A DNA stretch of 64,000 nt from Glossina fuscipes (taxonomy: Eukaryota; Arthropoda; Insecta; Diptera; Glossinidae), in the NCBI RefSeq assembly GCF_014805625.2, contig NW_023998414.1, positions 16,090,253-16,154,252 on the forward strand, in the 5' to 3' direction. The notes beneath the pieces were generated by a model. It did no database searches. It was not told the DNA's origin and saw nothing but the letters and a program-made list of their open reading frames with translations. A program made the translations under genes and the position numbers. Shown here piece after piece: positions 61,823 to 64,000 of this stretch. Numbering within the stretch: position 1 is the stretch's first letter; every line of letters begins with the position of its first letter.

Positions 61823-62338
61823 TATTTAATGGCGGGCTCTGGCCAACTGTAGTGTTCTCATTTGTTTAGTTTTTTTTTTGCTTTGATTTTTCTTTAAGAA
61901 CTTTTCTCACATTTATAAAAAAGTTTTAATTTTTATATTTAAGTTAAAAATGTAATTTATCTCGTAAATTTGTCTTAGTTTTTTGTTAGTCTTTTTAATA
62001 TTTCAAGTATAAGCGCTTTAAAGGTTTTTTCTCTTTTTTTATTTGTTTTAACATTTTTGTATATATATATAAATCTTTTTAAATATTTCTTTAATATAAC
62101 TAAACTACTGTACAAATCTTTGAGTTGTTATTGTTGTTGGTAGTTGTATATCCAAGGAGTGGATAAAACAGTTAAAAATATATTAGTTTCGATTTTTCTG
62201 TTTTCTTTTTACTGTTTTTTTTTTGTTTTTTTTTTTTTTCCAATTTTTGCACTTCCCTTCGTACATTTGTTGAGTCATTTAGTAGTAGAAAGAACAGTGG
62301 GGGTCGGAGTTGAATTTCTTTTTTGTTCATTATTTCGT

Positions 62339-62614
62339 TTACCGTAACCCACTACCACCTCCGCCTCCACTGCTACTGCCCGCATCACTACTGTTGCCAG
62401 CTGAAGCACCATCGCCCGCCCAACGCCTACGTCTAGCATCTTTTGCTGCTTGCATTTGGGCAGCTATACGACTTGTGCTTGGAGTAGCTTCAAAACTAGC
62501 ATACATTTCGACCTCATCGTCAGCCATAGAATCATATGCTTTTGAGGAACTACCCCGTGTCGTCATTATTATCCTAGTGCCTCTATCAAAATCGAAACTA
62601 ACATTCTTACTATC
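62339..62614 (-). CDS. in-frame C-terminal extension after TGA
   Basis: This extension has 91 codons in the same frame, beginning DSKNVSFDFDRGTRIIM, with acidic, basic and Ser/Gly-rich segments. The base composition is far higher in GC than the flanking non-coding DNA. Just before the TAA, a CG|GTAAAC donor-like site could splice it onward instead. It is either reached by stop readthrough or belongs to another isoform. Confidence 0.6.
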   Translation of the reverse strand, partial: DSKNVSFDFDRGTRIIMTTRGSSSKAYDSMADDEVEMYASFEATPSTSRIAAQMQAAKDARRRRWAGDGASAGNSSDAGSSSGGGGGSGLR

Positions 62615-63501
62615 TCATCCACCCCGATGGACTTGCACTGTCGCCTCAGTTGAATCTTGACTGCGTAATTGTTGACGGTATTCGTCTAACTCCTGCATTC
62701 GATAAGTGCCCAAATTCACTTGCATCATTAAAGTTTCCATAATACGCTCGTTCTTCAGCGCTTTCGAAGGCAAAACTATTGATAGCAGTTCGCTTGGTGA
62801 TATGCGGCATAAATTTAAATCGCGCGTTAACCGTTCCATAATGCATTCGAATTCGAATTGTGTGTCTTTGCTTGGGTGATTTTTCATTTTGGCTACTTTA
62901 TATTTAGCCCAGGCCAACATTGCTTCAAATTTTCGTATTTCCGGGCATTGCAATTCGCGACACATTATCATTTGTACCATGGATTCGGAAAGATTTAAAA
63001 ATTCGGTGCACTTGAAGAGGCCGTGGGCTTTATTCTCAACAAACGATAAGATCATGTTAACTAATTCAGAAGCCGACGTGTAACGCCAGTAGTAGTTCTC
63101 CAATGAAATTAGCATAGGGCAACAAACCTCAATGCGCATAAATTGCTTGCAATGATGGAAACAAGCTTGTAACAACTCGGGTAAATCGTAATGTTCAGCG
63201 GCGCAAAGAAGGCCTAAGATATTTGAGATTTAAGAAATCGTTTAAAATTATCACTTTCTTTCTGTTTTTATATATACGCAATAAATACCTGGTATGGAGA
63301 CGCAGGTCAAAGGACATGTACCCGTATGCAAGTAATCGAGCAAAACACGAAATGTCTCCGGATCAAATTCGATTATAGTGAATTCGGTCTGAGCCAATTT
63401 GGCGCGATCCACTTTTTGAGCATCGGCACATACCGACAAACGCGGTACAGCCAATTGATTGGCGGTAGCTTTATCCTTATCTTTCTCTTTGCTGTCTCTG
63501 T
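62339..63501 (-). CDS. gprs: BTB-BACK domain protein (serine-enriched protein-like), 3' part with readthrough-type tail
   Basis: Probable Cullin-3-type adaptor or scaffold, cytoplasmic. Exon 63501-63289 (213 nt, acceptor TTTAG|AC, donor G|GTATTTAT) encodes the C-terminal half of a BTB domain: FTIIEFDPETFRVLLDYLHTG. Exon 63213-62615 (73-nt intron between) encodes the BTB end (LLCAAEHYDLPELLQACF), then a BACK-like helical region (LVNMILSFVENKAHGLFKC, KFEAMLAWAKYKV), ending VQVHRGG and TGA at 62617-62615. The same frame continues without a further stop for 91 codons to TAA at 62341-62339: MADDEVEMYASFEATPSTSR, then a basic RRRRW stretch and a Ser/Gly-rich end. The N-terminus lies to the right of the window. 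The gprs name is from memory of the fly serine-enriched protein; BTB-BACK is clear. Confidence 0.8.
62615..63213 (-). CDS. gprs: BACK-domain exon ending in TGA
   Basis: This 599-nt exon starts at acceptor CTTAG|GC and contains the end of BTB and a BACK-like helical bundle. It ends in GGT-GGA-TGA with G in the +4 position. Confidence 0.85.
63289..63501 (-). CDS. gprs: BTB-domain exon
   Basis: It encodes an acidic/basic Lys-Asp linker (DRDSKEKDKDKA), then PRLSVCADAQKVDRAKLAQ and the BTB core strands up to CPLTCVSIP. The phase out (one base) is completed by the next exon to give Gly. Confidence 0.85.
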
Positions 63502-64000
63502 CTAAAGGTTTTTGTTTTTTTTTTGCCACATTTTTTATTTTCAAAATTATATATGTGTGATATAAATTAAAGTTTAAAATTAAAGAAAAAAAAGCCATGA
63601 ATGGATAAGTATAAGTATAAATAAATATGATCAGATTGCCCACATAAGATAACGATTTAGATAAGTGGTAGTAATGCAGTGAAGTAGAAGTGGATTTCAC
63701 AAAATGATTAACATAAAAAAAAATAAAAAAATTTTACGATAAATTTTATAGCAAGTTATAATTAGCGTTGTGTCAGAATTGATAATAAATTCAAATATTT
63801 TTTTGGATTCGTTTTCGAAAATGTACATATAAAATAATTCAAGAGTATTAAAATTATATTCCTCAAATTTTAAACGTAAGATAATATAAATGTTTGAATA
63901 AAAAAAAATTGAGAAAAATTCATTTATCGAGGTCGATTTCGAAAAAAAAAAAAAAACAAGTGAATAAATATAGGTGCGAGCAGCAATGGTAATAAGATGA
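63502..64000 (-). other. upstream intron of the BTB gene
   Basis: A/T-rich sequence to the window edge. The frame stays open to 63700 but becomes AT-derived Leu/Ile/Tyr/Phe sequence before the acceptor at 63503-63502, as expected of an intron. Confidence 0.6.

Larger units (their letters stand above)
46600..62338. other. intergenic/repeat-rich region between coactosin 5' end and the BTB gene
   Basis: About 15.7 kb with no supportable host gene. It contains the leader-like stretch at 48.5 kb, Tc3-like (51.99-52.86 kb) and mariner (53.1-53.46 kb) remnants, repeat families A and B, the GC-rich island at 58.48-58.87 kb, and T-rich low-complexity DNA at 59.4-60.5 and 61.9-62.3 kb. The T-rich DNA may include the 3' UTR of the BTB gene. 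I see nothing of note in 49.0-51.9 kb. Confidence 0.5.

Noticed and set aside
62310..62660. Plus-strand 116-codon ORF opposite the BTB gene tail
   Set aside because: It is the antisense shadow of the coding tail; the minus-strand frame continues from the BACK exon and has the protein-like composition.

Overview
This is a eukaryotic nuclear window. AT-rich DNA, very long introns, GT-AG junctions, many (TA)n and homopolymer tracts, and degenerate DNA transposons all fit a higher dipteran fly (Schizophora-like). The gene models are fly-like, but I cannot name the species. There are no bacterial features, operons or CRISPR arrays.

Four protein-coding genes can be supported, all as spliced models with consistent intron phases. 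(1) An S6K-like protein kinase (S6KL) lies on the minus strand from 13420 to beyond the left edge. It starts with a myristoylation-type exon, then has a 10.5 kb intron, then kinase-lobe exons at 2718-31. (2) A POLDIP3/SKAR-type RNA-binding protein lies on the plus strand, 14578-16045, in four coding exons (419 codons). It is head-to-head with S6KL. (3) A coactosin-family actin-binding protein lies on the minus strand, with its core in three exons at 22983-22315. A likely alternative upstream coding exon sits 23 kb away at 46398-46348. (4) The 3' part of a BTB-BACK protein resembling serine-enriched protein (gprs) lies on the minus strand at 63501-62615. A single TGA is followed in frame by a clearly coding Ser/Gly-rich tail to 62339, which makes it a stop-codon readthrough candidate.

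The remaining sequence is introns and intergenic DNA. The intergenic stretch between the POLDIP3 and coactosin 3' ends (about 16.25-22.23 kb) and the 23 kb coactosin intron hold tandem duplications, microsatellites, an orphan piggyBac zinc-ribbon fragment, a tRNA-like sequence, and a deleted Tc1 element with long inverted repeats. The 46.6-62.3 kb stretch holds a decayed Tc3-like transposase, a decayed mariner fragment, two dispersed non-autonomous repeat families, a GC-rich island with a strong palindrome, and a leader-like A/C-rich sequence at 48.5 kb.

Functionally, S6KL is a ribosomal-S6-kinase relative. SKAR/POLDIP3 is known in mammals as an S6K1 target that couples spliced mRNA to translation, so finding the two genes back-to-back is notable. 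Coactosin acts on F-actin, and the BTB-BACK protein is probably an adaptor. No wholly new system is evident. The most unusual signals are the in-frame TGA with its conserved-looking extension, the kinase/SKAR divergent pair, and the distant alternative coactosin N-terminus.
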